Positions 1 to 5,135 of a stretch of DNA of 6,010 bases are shown here, piece after piece. Numbering within the stretch: the stretch's first letter is position 1; each line of letters starts with the position of its first letter. The translations under genes and the position numbers were made by a program. Origin of the DNA: an uncultured Collinsella sp. Lineage in GTDB: Bacteria; Actinomycetota; Coriobacteriia; Coriobacteriales; Coriobacteriaceae. Under the pieces are notes generated by a model. That model ran no database searches. It was not told the origin of the DNA and saw only the letters and a program-made list of their open reading frames with translations. The stretch covers positions 1 through 6,010 of the forward strand of contig CAUBWQ010000065.1 in NCBI GenBank assembly GCA_958439775.1, written 5' to 3'.

Positions 1-197
1 GGAAAACAGGCTTTTTAGCGTCGAATATTCAATCTAGATATGGAAAACTCCTGTTAAGTGAATGTGAGTTTTACGCAAATGACGTGCGCCTTTTGAGAAA
101 AACCGCAGGTCGCGAATTGCTCAGGGTACTATGCAGCGCGATCGAATCACACGCAGCTTAAAAGCAGCAAAAACTCACTACGGAGGTTTCCAGCTAC
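1..197. other. Gene-free upstream region
   Basis: No convincing coding sequence is present; the open frame starting at 131 is an out-of-frame overlap of the gene at 198. The stretch is more AT-rich than the rest of the window, as expected for a promoter region. I tested several -35/-10 pairings (for example TTGAGA at 93-98 and TACTAT at 127-132) and none had both boxes at a 16-18 bp spacing. The only firm signal is the GGAGGT ribosome binding site at 182-187, ten bases before the ATG at 198. Confidence 0.5.
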
Positions 198-974
198 ATG
201 AGGATCGATTCACGAAAACCGAAGGCCGCCGCCCTTTCTGCCACGCTGGCCGTGGCGCTTTTGGTGGGTGCCGGCGTAACCGAGGTCCATGCGGCGACGC
301 TGTCCGACGCGGTTGGATCCACGCCCTCCGAGGCCACGTTGATGCAGCCCGTCGATTATCGCGGCGACGGGTTTGGCTCCATGCAGGAGTGGAACGCCTC
401 CATGGGGGCCAAGCGCGACTCTTTGGAAGTTCGCGCTCAAATTATCATGAACATGTATGGCGACTATGCCACCGATGACGAGCGTGCTGTGCTTCAAGAG
501 TGCATTGACGGCGCGGGCAGCCTTTTGACGATGGAGGAGGTCGACGCCAAGTCGGCCGAGCTCGATGAACTGCGCACGACGCTCGAGGATGCCAAGCGCG
601 AGGCGCTCGAGGCTGCGGCCGCCGAGGCAGAAGCCGCCGAGGCCGCCCAGGCTTCGTACTACAACGCCGGCTACAGCTCGTCTTACGTTGCCGCCGCTTA
701 CTATGCGAATGGTTCGGGACTGACGCGTTCCGCCGGCGTCAATAACTATAACGGTCGTCGTGAGACCTATTACAGCAGCAACGTACTCTACCATCACCGC
801 ACGGGCGAGTGGACGCAGGATTCCGAGGGTTTCTGGCGCGATTCTGATGGTTACTACGTCGTGGCCGCAGGCGATAAGGCCCAGGGCTCCACGTTTACCG
901 GTTCCAAGGGCGAGTGCAAGGTCTATGACTCCGGCTGCGCAGCCGGAACCACCGACTACTATACCGGTTGGTAA
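198..974 (+). CDS. Secreted protein with coiled-coil region and C-terminal 3D-like domain
   Basis: Predicted exported protein of 258 residues. Residues 1-32 form a Sec signal peptide: a basic start (R2, R6, K7, K9), a hydrophobic Ala/Leu/Val core at about 10-27, and a likely signal peptidase I site after V-H-A (30-32). Residues 112-151 are charged and Ala/Glu-rich and probably form a helix or short coiled coil. A Tyr/Ser/Asn-rich linker follows to about 185. The C-terminal 70 residues (TYYSSNVLYHHRTGEW, then DSDGYYVVAA, ending VYDSGCAAGTTDYYTGW) resemble the 3D-type double-psi beta-barrel found in some Gram-positive secreted and cell-wall proteins, including the Asp residues of the D-x-G...D-x-Y ending (D244, D253). 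C240 and C247 could form a disulfide outside the cell. The start follows GGAGGT at 182-187. A terminator at 1003-1051 makes it probably monocistronic. A cell-wall or peptidoglycan role is inferred from the domain only; no enzymatic activity can be assigned. Confidence 0.75.
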   Translation: MRIDSRKPKAAALSATLAVALLVGAGVTEVHAATLSDAVGSTPSEATLMQPVDYRGDGFGSMQEWNASMGAKRDSLEVRAQIIMNMYGDYATDDERAVLQECIDGAGSLLTMEEVDAKSAELDELRTTLEDAKREALEAAAAEAEAAEAAQASYYNAGYSSSYVAAAYYANGSGLTRSAGVNNYNGRRETYYSSNVLYHHRTGEWTQDSEGFWRDSDGYYVVAAGDKAQGSTFTGSKGECKVYDSGCAAGTTDYYTGW

Positions 975-1002
975 TCTGCCATAAGCCAATAGGGCATGAC
1001 GG

Positions 1003-1051
1003 GCGGGCGTCTTTACCGAGCCTTTGGGCAACGTAAAGGCGTCCGTTTTTT
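1003..1051 (+). terminator. Rho-independent terminator after the secreted-protein gene
   Basis: The arms at 1003-1016 and 1033-1046 form a 14-bp stem with three G-U pairs. The 16-nt loop can itself fold (GCC at 1020-1022 with GGC at 1027-1029). A run of six T at 1046-1051 follows. It lies 29 bases after the stop codon at 972-974 and should end that transcript. Confidence 0.85.
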
Positions 1052-1161
1052 GTGCGTGCTTGAGTTAACAGAGCGCTTACCGTGGCAGTACGCCGCGCAT
1101 ATGGGCGCAAGGCACACTAGTTCATGAGAATTAAGGTCTTTCTCTTGGAGGAAGTGGTCTT

Positions 1162-1368
1162 GTGAACGCTCGAGATATCGCCGTTGCCGCCGTCGCATTG
1201 GTGCTTGGCTGCCTTGGTCCTACGGCCGCGCTCGTTGCGGGCATGCAGGGGTCATGCGGGGCTGCTCCAATCGTGGTTGGCGTGCTGATCGCGGCGGCGC
1301 TGCTGGGAAGCGCCGGCGTGGTGCTTTGCCGCGATGACGAGGGCGAGGTTCCGGAATCGCAACGCTAA
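1162..1368 (+). CDS. Small membrane protein with two predicted helices, function unknown
   Basis: A 68-residue protein starting at GTG, preceded by a strong GGAGGA ribosome binding site at 1147-1152 with nine bases of spacing, which supports it as a real gene. It has two hydrophobic stretches, at about residues 5-27 and 35-56. They are separated by a short segment with G-M-Q-G-S-C-G, and the protein ends in a charged tail (CRDDEGEVPESQR). This predicts a two-helix hairpin in the cytoplasmic membrane with the acidic tail probably inside. I do not recognise a family. It stands alone between a terminator upstream and a convergent hairpin downstream (1406-1444), and no clear promoter is visible in 1052-1146. 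Confidence 0.7.
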   Translation: MNARDIAVAAVALVLGCLGPTAALVAGMQGSCGAAPIVVGVLIAAALLGSAGVVLCRDDEGEVPESQR

Positions 1369-1405
1369 CTGTTGTGAGGTTGGCCGCCGGTCATAGACGA
1401 AGATG

Positions 1406-1444
1406 AAAGCCGCCGCAGGGGAAAGGTTCCCTTGCGGCGGCTTT
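1406..1444. terminator. Strong hairpin between convergent genes, probable bidirectional terminator
   Basis: The arms at 1406-1423 and 1427-1444 form an 18-bp stem with one G-U pair and a three-base loop. The outer pairs are A-T (AAAGCC...GGCTTT), which gives a short T-run at the end of the hairpin on both strands. It lies between the stop of the small membrane protein gene (1368) and the stop of the opposing reductase gene (1478), so it can serve both. The T-runs are short, so efficiency is uncertain. Confidence 0.8.
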
Positions 1445-1477
1445 GCTGCTAAGGCTGTTGAATGCGGAGCGTTGGTG

Positions 1478-2209
1478 CTACCAGCTTTTCTCGATATCGC
1501 GGATGCGCCGATAGAGCCACTCGTTTTGCGGCACTTGGATATCGTGTTTGGCTGCGAGGCGGCAAATGGTGCCCGCGAACTCCTCGACTTCGGTTTTGCG
1601 CTTTGCGATGCGGTCTTGCGCCATCGAGGGCATACCGGCGGGGTCGATTCCCTCGATGAGACGCGCCATCTGCGTCAGGTCTGCCTCGGTCAGCTCAACG
1701 CCCTCGGCGTTGGCGACCGCAAGCGTTTCGCGCATGGCGGAAACAAAGCAGCGACGCTGCTCGGAGCCCGGCTCCGTGGCGCTTCCGTAGGTCCCGCCGT
1801 AGGCCATGCACGTCTGGTTGATGCCATCGTTGAGCATGAGTTTGGCCCACATGCGGTGCGCAATGTCGCTCTCGACGGTATGGGCGATGCCGCAGCGTGT
1901 GTAGAGCCCGTCGAAGGCGATGAGCGTGTTGGGTCCCACGACGCGCTCCATAGTCTTGAGTGCTTGGTTGAGTCCCGTCGTCTTGACCGTGAGAATGACC
2001 AGATCGGCGGGCGTTGCTTCACTGACGCGCACGGACTTGAGTGCGCAGGGCTCGCCGTTGACCGTAAGGGCGTCGCCTGCGTGACGCTCGAAACGGGCGT
2101 CGTCCATAATGTATTCGACGGCATCGTTGCCGAGCGTCTTGGCAATCATGCTGCCATAGAGTAGACCGACGCCACCCTTGCCGATAAAGGCAACCTTGTT
2201 GATCTGCAC
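1478..2209 (-). CDS. Ketopantoate reductase (PanE/ApbA) family protein with an apparent internal deletion
   Basis: A 243-residue protein related to 2-dehydropantoate 2-reductase, which reduces ketopantoate with NADPH in pantothenate synthesis; many family members act on other 2-keto acids. Visible features (numbered from the GTG at 2209): Rossmann motif FIGKGGVG (8-15; G10, G12, G15), LTVKTTGL at the end of the nucleotide-binding half, the WAKLMLN helix with K123 matching the E. coli catalytic Lys176, and KRKTEVEEFAG with E207 matching Glu256. The family is usually about 300 residues. Here the text runs from GPNTLIAF almost directly to the C-terminal helix GIAHTVESDIAHRMW, so roughly 55-70 residues, including the conserved Asn-Gly (E. 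coli Asn98) loop, are missing without a frameshift. The gene may be inactive or altered. The GTG is chosen because GAGGAG (2224-2219) lies nine bases before it and directly abuts the alternative ATG at 2218. Confidence 0.75.
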   Translation of the reverse strand: MQINKVAFIGKGGVGLLYGSMIAKTLGNDAVEYIMDDARFERHAGDALTVNGEPCALKSVRVSEATPADLVILTVKTTGLNQALKTMERVVGPNTLIAFDGLYTRCGIAHTVESDIAHRMWAKLMLNDGINQTCMAYGGTYGSATEPGSEQRRCFVSAMRETLAVANAEGVELTEADLTQMARLIEGIDPAGMPSMAQDRIAKRKTEVEEFAGTICRLAAKHDIQVPQNEWLYRRIRDIEKSW

Positions 2210-2218
2210 GTGAATCAT

Positions 2219-2224
2219 CTCCTC
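2219..2224 (-). promoter_or_regulatory. Ribosome binding site deciding the reductase start
   Basis: On the minus strand this reads GAGGAG. It directly abuts the ATG at 2218-2216 (no spacing) but lies nine bases before the GTG at 2209-2207. The GTG start also begins the protein right at the usual N-terminus of the family, a few residues before the Rossmann strand. Confidence 0.6.
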
Positions 2225-2226
2225 AC

Positions 2227-2253
2227 AAAAAGGCGCCCGCGTGCGGGGCGCCT
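2227..2253 (-). terminator. Rho-independent terminator after the 64-residue gene, in the leader of the reductase gene
   Basis: Read on the minus strand, a perfect 8-bp GC-rich stem (AGGCGCCC with GGGCGCCT, plus-strand 2231-2238 and 2246-2253) with a seven-base loop is followed by a run of five T. It should stop transcripts from the minus-strand gene at 2326-2520. Its T-run ends only two bases before the ribosome binding site of the reductase gene, so it could also act as an attenuator or a 5' stabilising hairpin for that gene. Confidence 0.75.
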
Positions 2254-2325
2254 GGTGGATTGTATGCCGCTGGAGCATGTAGCGTGTACCGGAGACGGAA
2301 TTTAGAAGAACAAACGCATGGGAAC

Positions 2326-2520
2326 TTATGCCGCGGGGTAGATGGCAAAAACGCGTGCGGGATATCCAACGCCATCGCGCACCTTGGGGAAGGTGCAGAA
2401 GATGACAGCGCCTGTGGCGGGAAGCTCGTCCAGATGGTCCATGACCTCGATCTGGTAACGGCCGACCGAGAGGATGTATTGTTCGCCGGGGTAGGGGCAG
2501 GCATCCTCACGCGTGGTCAC
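2326..2520 (-). CDS. Uncharacterised 64-residue protein
   Basis: Not recognised. The call rests on four points: a GTG start at 2520-2518, a GAAGG ribosome binding site five bases upstream on the minus strand, codon third positions strongly biased to G/C as in the neighbouring genes, and a terminator downstream at 2253-2227. The protein has no signal peptide or membrane segment. It reads as a compact soluble domain with alternating hydrophobic strands (EQYILSVGRYQIEVMDHLD, then TGAVIFCTFPKV, then YPARVFAIYP) and a DELPATG turn, which suggests a small beta-rich fold. It is divergent from the aldo/keto reductase gene across a 162-bp spacer. The opposite strand is also open here, but that frame has no ribosome binding site and is only an upstream extension of the reductase frame. 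Confidence 0.65.
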   Translation of the reverse strand: MTTREDACPYPGEQYILSVGRYQIEVMDHLDELPATGAVIFCTFPKVRDGVGYPARVFAIYPAA

Positions 2521-2566
2521 GCTCGCCTTCTTTCATCGGGCTTTTTGCTGATGTTAAAGCGGTGCC

Positions 2567-2596
2567 GTGACAGCTCGATTTCTGCTGCGTTACGAT
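2567..2596 (+). promoter_or_regulatory. Possible promoter for the aldo/keto reductase gene
   Basis: GTGACA at 2567-2572 (five of six bases to TTGACA) is followed by an 18-bp spacer and TACGAT at 2591-2596 (four of six to TATAAT). Transcription would start near 2604 and leave a leader of about 80 bases. The spacer 2521-2682 separates divergent genes, so promoters are expected here, but the match is modest. Confidence 0.3.
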
Positions 2597-2672
2597 ACGT
2601 TCTCGATTGCGATTCCACGATGTTTCGGCTGCGTGACCATTGTGTTTCGCCTTGCCGAGCGCTGATGGCGAA

Positions 2673-2679
2673 GGGAGGG
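2673..2679 (+). promoter_or_regulatory. Ribosome binding site deciding the aldo/keto reductase start
   Basis: GGGAGGG lies just before the GTG at 2683 (GGAGG at 2674-2678, four bases of spacing). The in-frame ATG at 2665 lies upstream of this site and has no purine-rich motif of its own. The GTG also gives the expected family start, MQYRVDPKSGNRISALGLG. Confidence 0.7.
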
Positions 2680-2682
2680 TCC

Positions 2683-3873
2683 GTGCAATACCGCGTTGAC
2701 CCCAAAAGTGGTAACCGAATATCTGCTCTGGGCCTGGGCTGCATGAGGTTTCCCGGTGCGCCGGGACGTCCGGACGCGAAGACAGCCGATGCTATCATTT
2801 CCCGTGCGGTGGAGCAGGGGGTTAATTATCTGGATACCGCGTATCTCTATCCCGGTAACGAGGTGTGCGTGGGCGCCTCACTTGAGCGCTTGGGGCTGCG
2901 CGACCGGGTGTTGCTGGCGACCAAATTGCCGCACGCCTCGTGTGCATGCACAGGGGATTTCGACCGTTTCTTTGACGAGCAGCTGCGTCGGCTGCGGACC
3001 GACCATATCGACTATTACCTTATGCATAACATCACCTCGCCCGCTCAGTGGGAACGTGTGGTGGCGCTGGGCATCGAGGACTGGATCGCGCGTCAAAAGG
3101 CGGCGGGGCGCATTCGCCAGATTGGTTTTTCGTATCACGGCAGCGCGGCGGATTTCCTGACGATGCTTGACGCATATGAATGGGATTTTTGCCAGATCCA
3201 GTACAACTATGCCGGCGAGCGTTACCAAGCGGGAACGGCGGGACTCATGGCGGCTGCGGAGCGCGGGCTCGCGGTGTTTGTGATGGAGCCGCTGCTGGGC
3301 GGTCGTCTAGCGGGCAAACTACCGCCGCGGGCCCGCGCCGTGCTCGATGGCGCCCGTGACCCGCATTTGCGCACTCCTGCCGCCTGGGGGCTTTCGTGGG
3401 TGTGGAATCATCCTCAGGTGACGATGCTGCTTTCGGGTATGACCGATACCGCGCAAGTGGATGAGAACGCGGCGTTGGCCGATCGGGCCCTGCCGGATTC
3501 GATGACAGTTACTCAGCTCGATGCCATCGCACGCGTGCTGAGGGAGTTTGAAAAATCGAACCGTGTGCCCTGCACGGGATGCGGCTACTGCATGCCGTGT
3601 CCTAAAGGCATCAATATCCCTGGGTGTTTTGCCGCCTACAACGCAAGCTATGCGCACAGCTGGTTTACGGGTCTATCGCAGTACTTTACGGCGAGCGCGG
3701 TACGCACAAGCGAGCCCAAGTTGGTGAGCAATTGCGTCAAATGCGGCAAATGCGCGCGACACTGCCCGCAGCACATCGATATTCCCGAGCGTCTCGATGA
3801 TGTGCACCGACGTTTCCAGCCTGGCCCCGTGACGGCGGTGCTTAAGGCCTTCGGCAAAACGCGCTCCTCATGA
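2683..3873 (+). CDS. Aldo/keto reductase with C-terminal two-cluster ferredoxin domain
   Basis: A 396-residue cytoplasmic oxidoreductase. Residues 1 to about 285 are an aldo/keto reductase TIM barrel: start MQYRVDPKSGNRISALGLGC, and the catalytic tetrad D51, Y56 (in YLDTAYLYPG), K81 (ATKLPH) and H115 (YYLMHN). The tail carries two cysteine sets: C297, C300, C303, C306 (CTGCGYCMPCPKGINIP) and C351, C354, C357, C361 (CVKCGKCARHCPQHIDIP). Each is followed by Pro, as in bacterial ferredoxins, so two [4Fe-4S] clusters are likely. This fusion is a known type in anaerobes. The physiological substrate is unknown, and the clusters suggest electron exchange with a partner. The open frame continues upstream to 2260, but that part is antisense to the minus-strand gene and lacks reductase similarity. 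The TGA stop directly abuts the hairpin repeat at 3874. I assign no gene symbol. Confidence 0.9.
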   Translation: MQYRVDPKSGNRISALGLGCMRFPGAPGRPDAKTADAIISRAVEQGVNYLDTAYLYPGNEVCVGASLERLGLRDRVLLATKLPHASCACTGDFDRFFDEQLRRLRTDHIDYYLMHNITSPAQWERVVALGIEDWIARQKAAGRIRQIGFSYHGSAADFLTMLDAYEWDFCQIQYNYAGERYQAGTAGLMAAAERGLAVFVMEPLLGGRLAGKLPPRARAVLDGARDPHLRTPAAWGLSWVWNHPQVTMLLSGMTDTAQVDENAALADRALPDSMTVTQLDAIARVLREFEKSNRVPCTGCGYCMPCPKGINIPGCFAAYNASYAHSWFTGLSQYFTASAVRTSEPKLVSNCVKCGKCARHCPQHIDIPERLDDVHRRFQPGPVTAVLKAFGKTRSS

Positions 3874-3950
3874 CCCTTTTATAACTTGCGGTGGAATAGT
3901 TCCTGTTTGCGGCAGAATAGGGGCCAAGCAGGAACTATTCCACCGCAACT
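3874..3950 (+). repeat. 77-bp hairpin repeat, copy 1
   Basis: It starts right after the stop of the aldo/keto reductase gene. A perfect 20-bp inverted repeat (3886-3905 with 3929-3948) extends inward by four more pairs, one of them G-U, around a loop of about 15 bases. The left flank CCCTTTTATAAC and the right end CCGCAACT are identical in copy 2 at 5040-5116. By hand count, 58 of 77 positions are shared. No T-run follows the stem on either strand, so it is not a standard terminator. The element is open in frame with the downstream gene and encodes a false extension beginning MRWNSSCLRQN. Confidence 0.85.
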
Positions 3951-3951
3951 G

Positions 3952-3958
3952 AAGGGGG
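3952..3958 (+). promoter_or_regulatory. Ribosome binding site deciding the Gfo/Idh/MocA gene start
   Basis: AAGGGGG lies five bases before the GTG at 3964 and one base beyond the hairpin repeat. The other in-frame start, at 3886, lies inside the repeat stem and has no such site. CCCTT at 3874-3878, the first bases of the repeat, is complementary to 3952-3956 of this site. Confidence 0.65.
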
Positions 3959-3963
3959 CTGTC

Positions 3964-4983
3964 GTGGGCCATCGGGATTCATGTGATGATTTACGTGGGG
4001 TTCGTTGGGGCGTTTTGGGCGCTGGGCGCATTTCGCATCGATTTGCATCGTCGCTCAAGGAGGTGGACGGGGCACGGCTTGTGGCTGCCGCCGGTCGCAC
4101 TCCTTCGCATGTTGAGGAGTTTTGCAGGGCGTTTTCGATTGATGCCGCGCACAGTTATGCCACCGCTGACGATAGCGGCGATGCGGCTTATGATGCGCTG
4201 ATTGCCGACCCCGATGTCGACGCAATTTACTTGGCTCTTCCACATGGCATGCATGCGCATTGGGTCTGTCGGGCACTGCGCGCGGGAAAGGCCGTGCTGT
4301 GCGAAAAGCCGGCCGTTTTGAATGAAGAAGAGGCCCATGCGATCGCCTCCGTTTCCCGTGAGTGCGGTGTGCCGTTTATGGAGGCGATGAAAAATCGGTT
4401 TTGCCCGATGCGCACTCGCGTGAAGGACTTGCTTGCGTCGGGCGAGCTCGGCCGTATCGTCTCGATTGAAAGCGTGCAAAAACTCGATTATGGTGAGCCC
4501 CCTTCGAGTTATCTGCTCGACCCGTTGCAGGGTGGTTGTCTATATGACATGGGCTGCTATGCGGTCGGGTGGTTTGAGGATCTACTTGCGGGTGCGTGCG
4601 ATGTTTCGTCTCGTGAAGTTCGCTGGCGTGACGTATCGGGCGGCCACGTGGATTGGGCCGACGAGATCCGTATGAGCGTCGGCGGCATACCCATTCATAT
4701 GGTGTGCGACGGCAAAGCAGCATATGAAAGCCGTTTGACGATTGCCTGCGAGCGGGGCTCGTTGGAAATCGAGCGGCTCCATCGCCCCGAGCTCGCTCAT
4801 GTGAAGTATTCCGACGGTCGAGTACTCGAAATCGATGCACCATTTGAAGTCGATGATTTTTACGGTGAGGCGTCGCATGCGACGCAGCTCGTTCAGGCGG
4901 GGAAACTCGAAAGCCCCATCATGTGCCTAGCCGCCACACAGCGCTGTGCGCACATCATCGATGCGATTCGCTTGAAACTTTAG
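3964..4983 (+). CDS. Gfo/Idh/MocA family NAD(P)-dependent oxidoreductase
   Basis: A 339-residue cytoplasmic dehydrogenase of the glucose-fructose oxidoreductase/inositol dehydrogenase/MocA superfamily. The N-terminal Rossmann domain begins VRWGVLGAGRISHRFASSL (G16, G19 and G21 as the dinucleotide-binding glycines). AIYLALPHGMHAHW leads to the family signature CEKPAVLNEEEA (E114, K115, P116; K115 is the usual catalytic lysine). In the C-terminal half, GGCLYDMGCYAV places Y199 where the dihydrodiol-dehydrogenase-like and xylose-dehydrogenase-like branch of the family has a tyrosine. That suggests a sugar or diol substrate, but specificity cannot be read from the sequence. Length is normal and no key motif is missing. 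The GTG start is set by AAGGGGG at 3952-3958; an open extension back to 3886 is only the translated hairpin repeat. The gene lies 90 bases after the aldo/keto reductase on the same strand, with no clear terminator between them. Confidence 0.88.
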   Translation: MGHRDSCDDLRGVRWGVLGAGRISHRFASSLKEVDGARLVAAAGRTPSHVEEFCRAFSIDAAHSYATADDSGDAAYDALIADPDVDAIYLALPHGMHAHWVCRALRAGKAVLCEKPAVLNEEEAHAIASVSRECGVPFMEAMKNRFCPMRTRVKDLLASGELGRIVSIESVQKLDYGEPPSSYLLDPLQGGCLYDMGCYAVGWFEDLLAGACDVSSREVRWRDVSGGHVDWADEIRMSVGGIPIHMVCDGKAAYESRLTIACERGSLEIERLHRPELAHVKYSDGRVLEIDAPFEVDDFYGEASHATQLVQAGKLESPIMCLAATQRCAHIIDAIRLKL

Positions 4984-5039
4984 GGCGTGGGGGCATGGCG
5001 CCAGCGCTTGGAATGCCTGGAGGCCTTTGCTCTTGATGC

Positions 5040-5116
5040 CCCTTTTATAACTTGCGGTGGAATACGGTCTGTTTGCGCCAAAATAAGGCACCAATAGACC
5101 GTATTTTTCCGCAACT
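5040..5116 (+). repeat. 77-bp hairpin repeat, copy 2
   Basis: Same length, boundaries and outer ends as copy 1 (the first 25 and last 8 positions are identical). The stem pairs 5052-5070 with 5096-5114, with two G-U pairs and one mismatch in the outer part. A weaker inner stem leads to an A-rich loop near 5080-5086. Element positions 26-29 and 59-62 differ from copy 1 on both arms so that pairing is retained (GTTC/GAAC versus CGGT/ACCG). It lies 56 bases after the stop of the upstream gene and four bases before the ribosome binding site of the endonuclease gene. It is also open in frame and would add a false [11 protein letters not shown] start. Confidence 0.85.
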
Positions 5117-5120
5117 GATG

Positions 5121-5126
5121 AGGAGG
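5121..5126 (+). promoter_or_regulatory. Ribosome binding site deciding the endonuclease IV start
   Basis: AGGAGG lies nine bases before the ATG at 5136. The in-frame ATG at 5118 lies immediately before this site with no site of its own, and the start at 5052 is inside the hairpin repeat. The ATG at 5136 gives MLTIGCHLS, the normal beginning of endonuclease IV. Confidence 0.75.
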
Positions 5127-5135
5127 GAGCTGGAG

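Noticed and set aside
1..60. Inverted AACAGG (5-10) and CCTGTT (51-56) and repeated GGAAAAC as an operator
   Set aside because: Six-base arms 40 bases apart are expected by chance, and no regulator context supports a site.
131..478. Plus-strand open frame of 115 codons
   Set aside because: It overlaps the secreted-protein gene in another frame. It is rich in Arg and His as out-of-frame GC-rich translations usually are, and it lacks a ribosome binding site.
210..1031. Long minus-strand open frame of 273 codons
   Set aside because: It is antisense to the secreted-protein gene and runs through its terminator. It has no ribosome binding site or recognisable domain; long shadow frames are common in GC-rich DNA.
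1403..2164. Plus-strand open frame of 253 codons opposite the reductase gene
   Set aside because: It begins inside the hairpin at 1406-1444 and is antisense to a recognised enzyme family, with no ribosome binding site. It is a shadow of the minus-strand gene.
2260..2682. N-terminal extension of the aldo/keto reductase frame
   Set aside because: The extension is antisense to the 64-residue gene and shows no family similarity. The family N-terminus begins at the GTG at 2683 with its own ribosome binding site.
3874..3950. Hairpin repeat copy 1 as a rho-independent terminator
   Set aside because: The stem is long, but no T-run follows it on either strand, and a ribosome binding site follows at once.
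4984..5039. Possible terminator after the Gfo/Idh/MocA gene (GCCTGGAGGC followed by CTTT)
   Set aside because: The stem is only three base pairs with a short, interrupted T-run, which is too weak to call.
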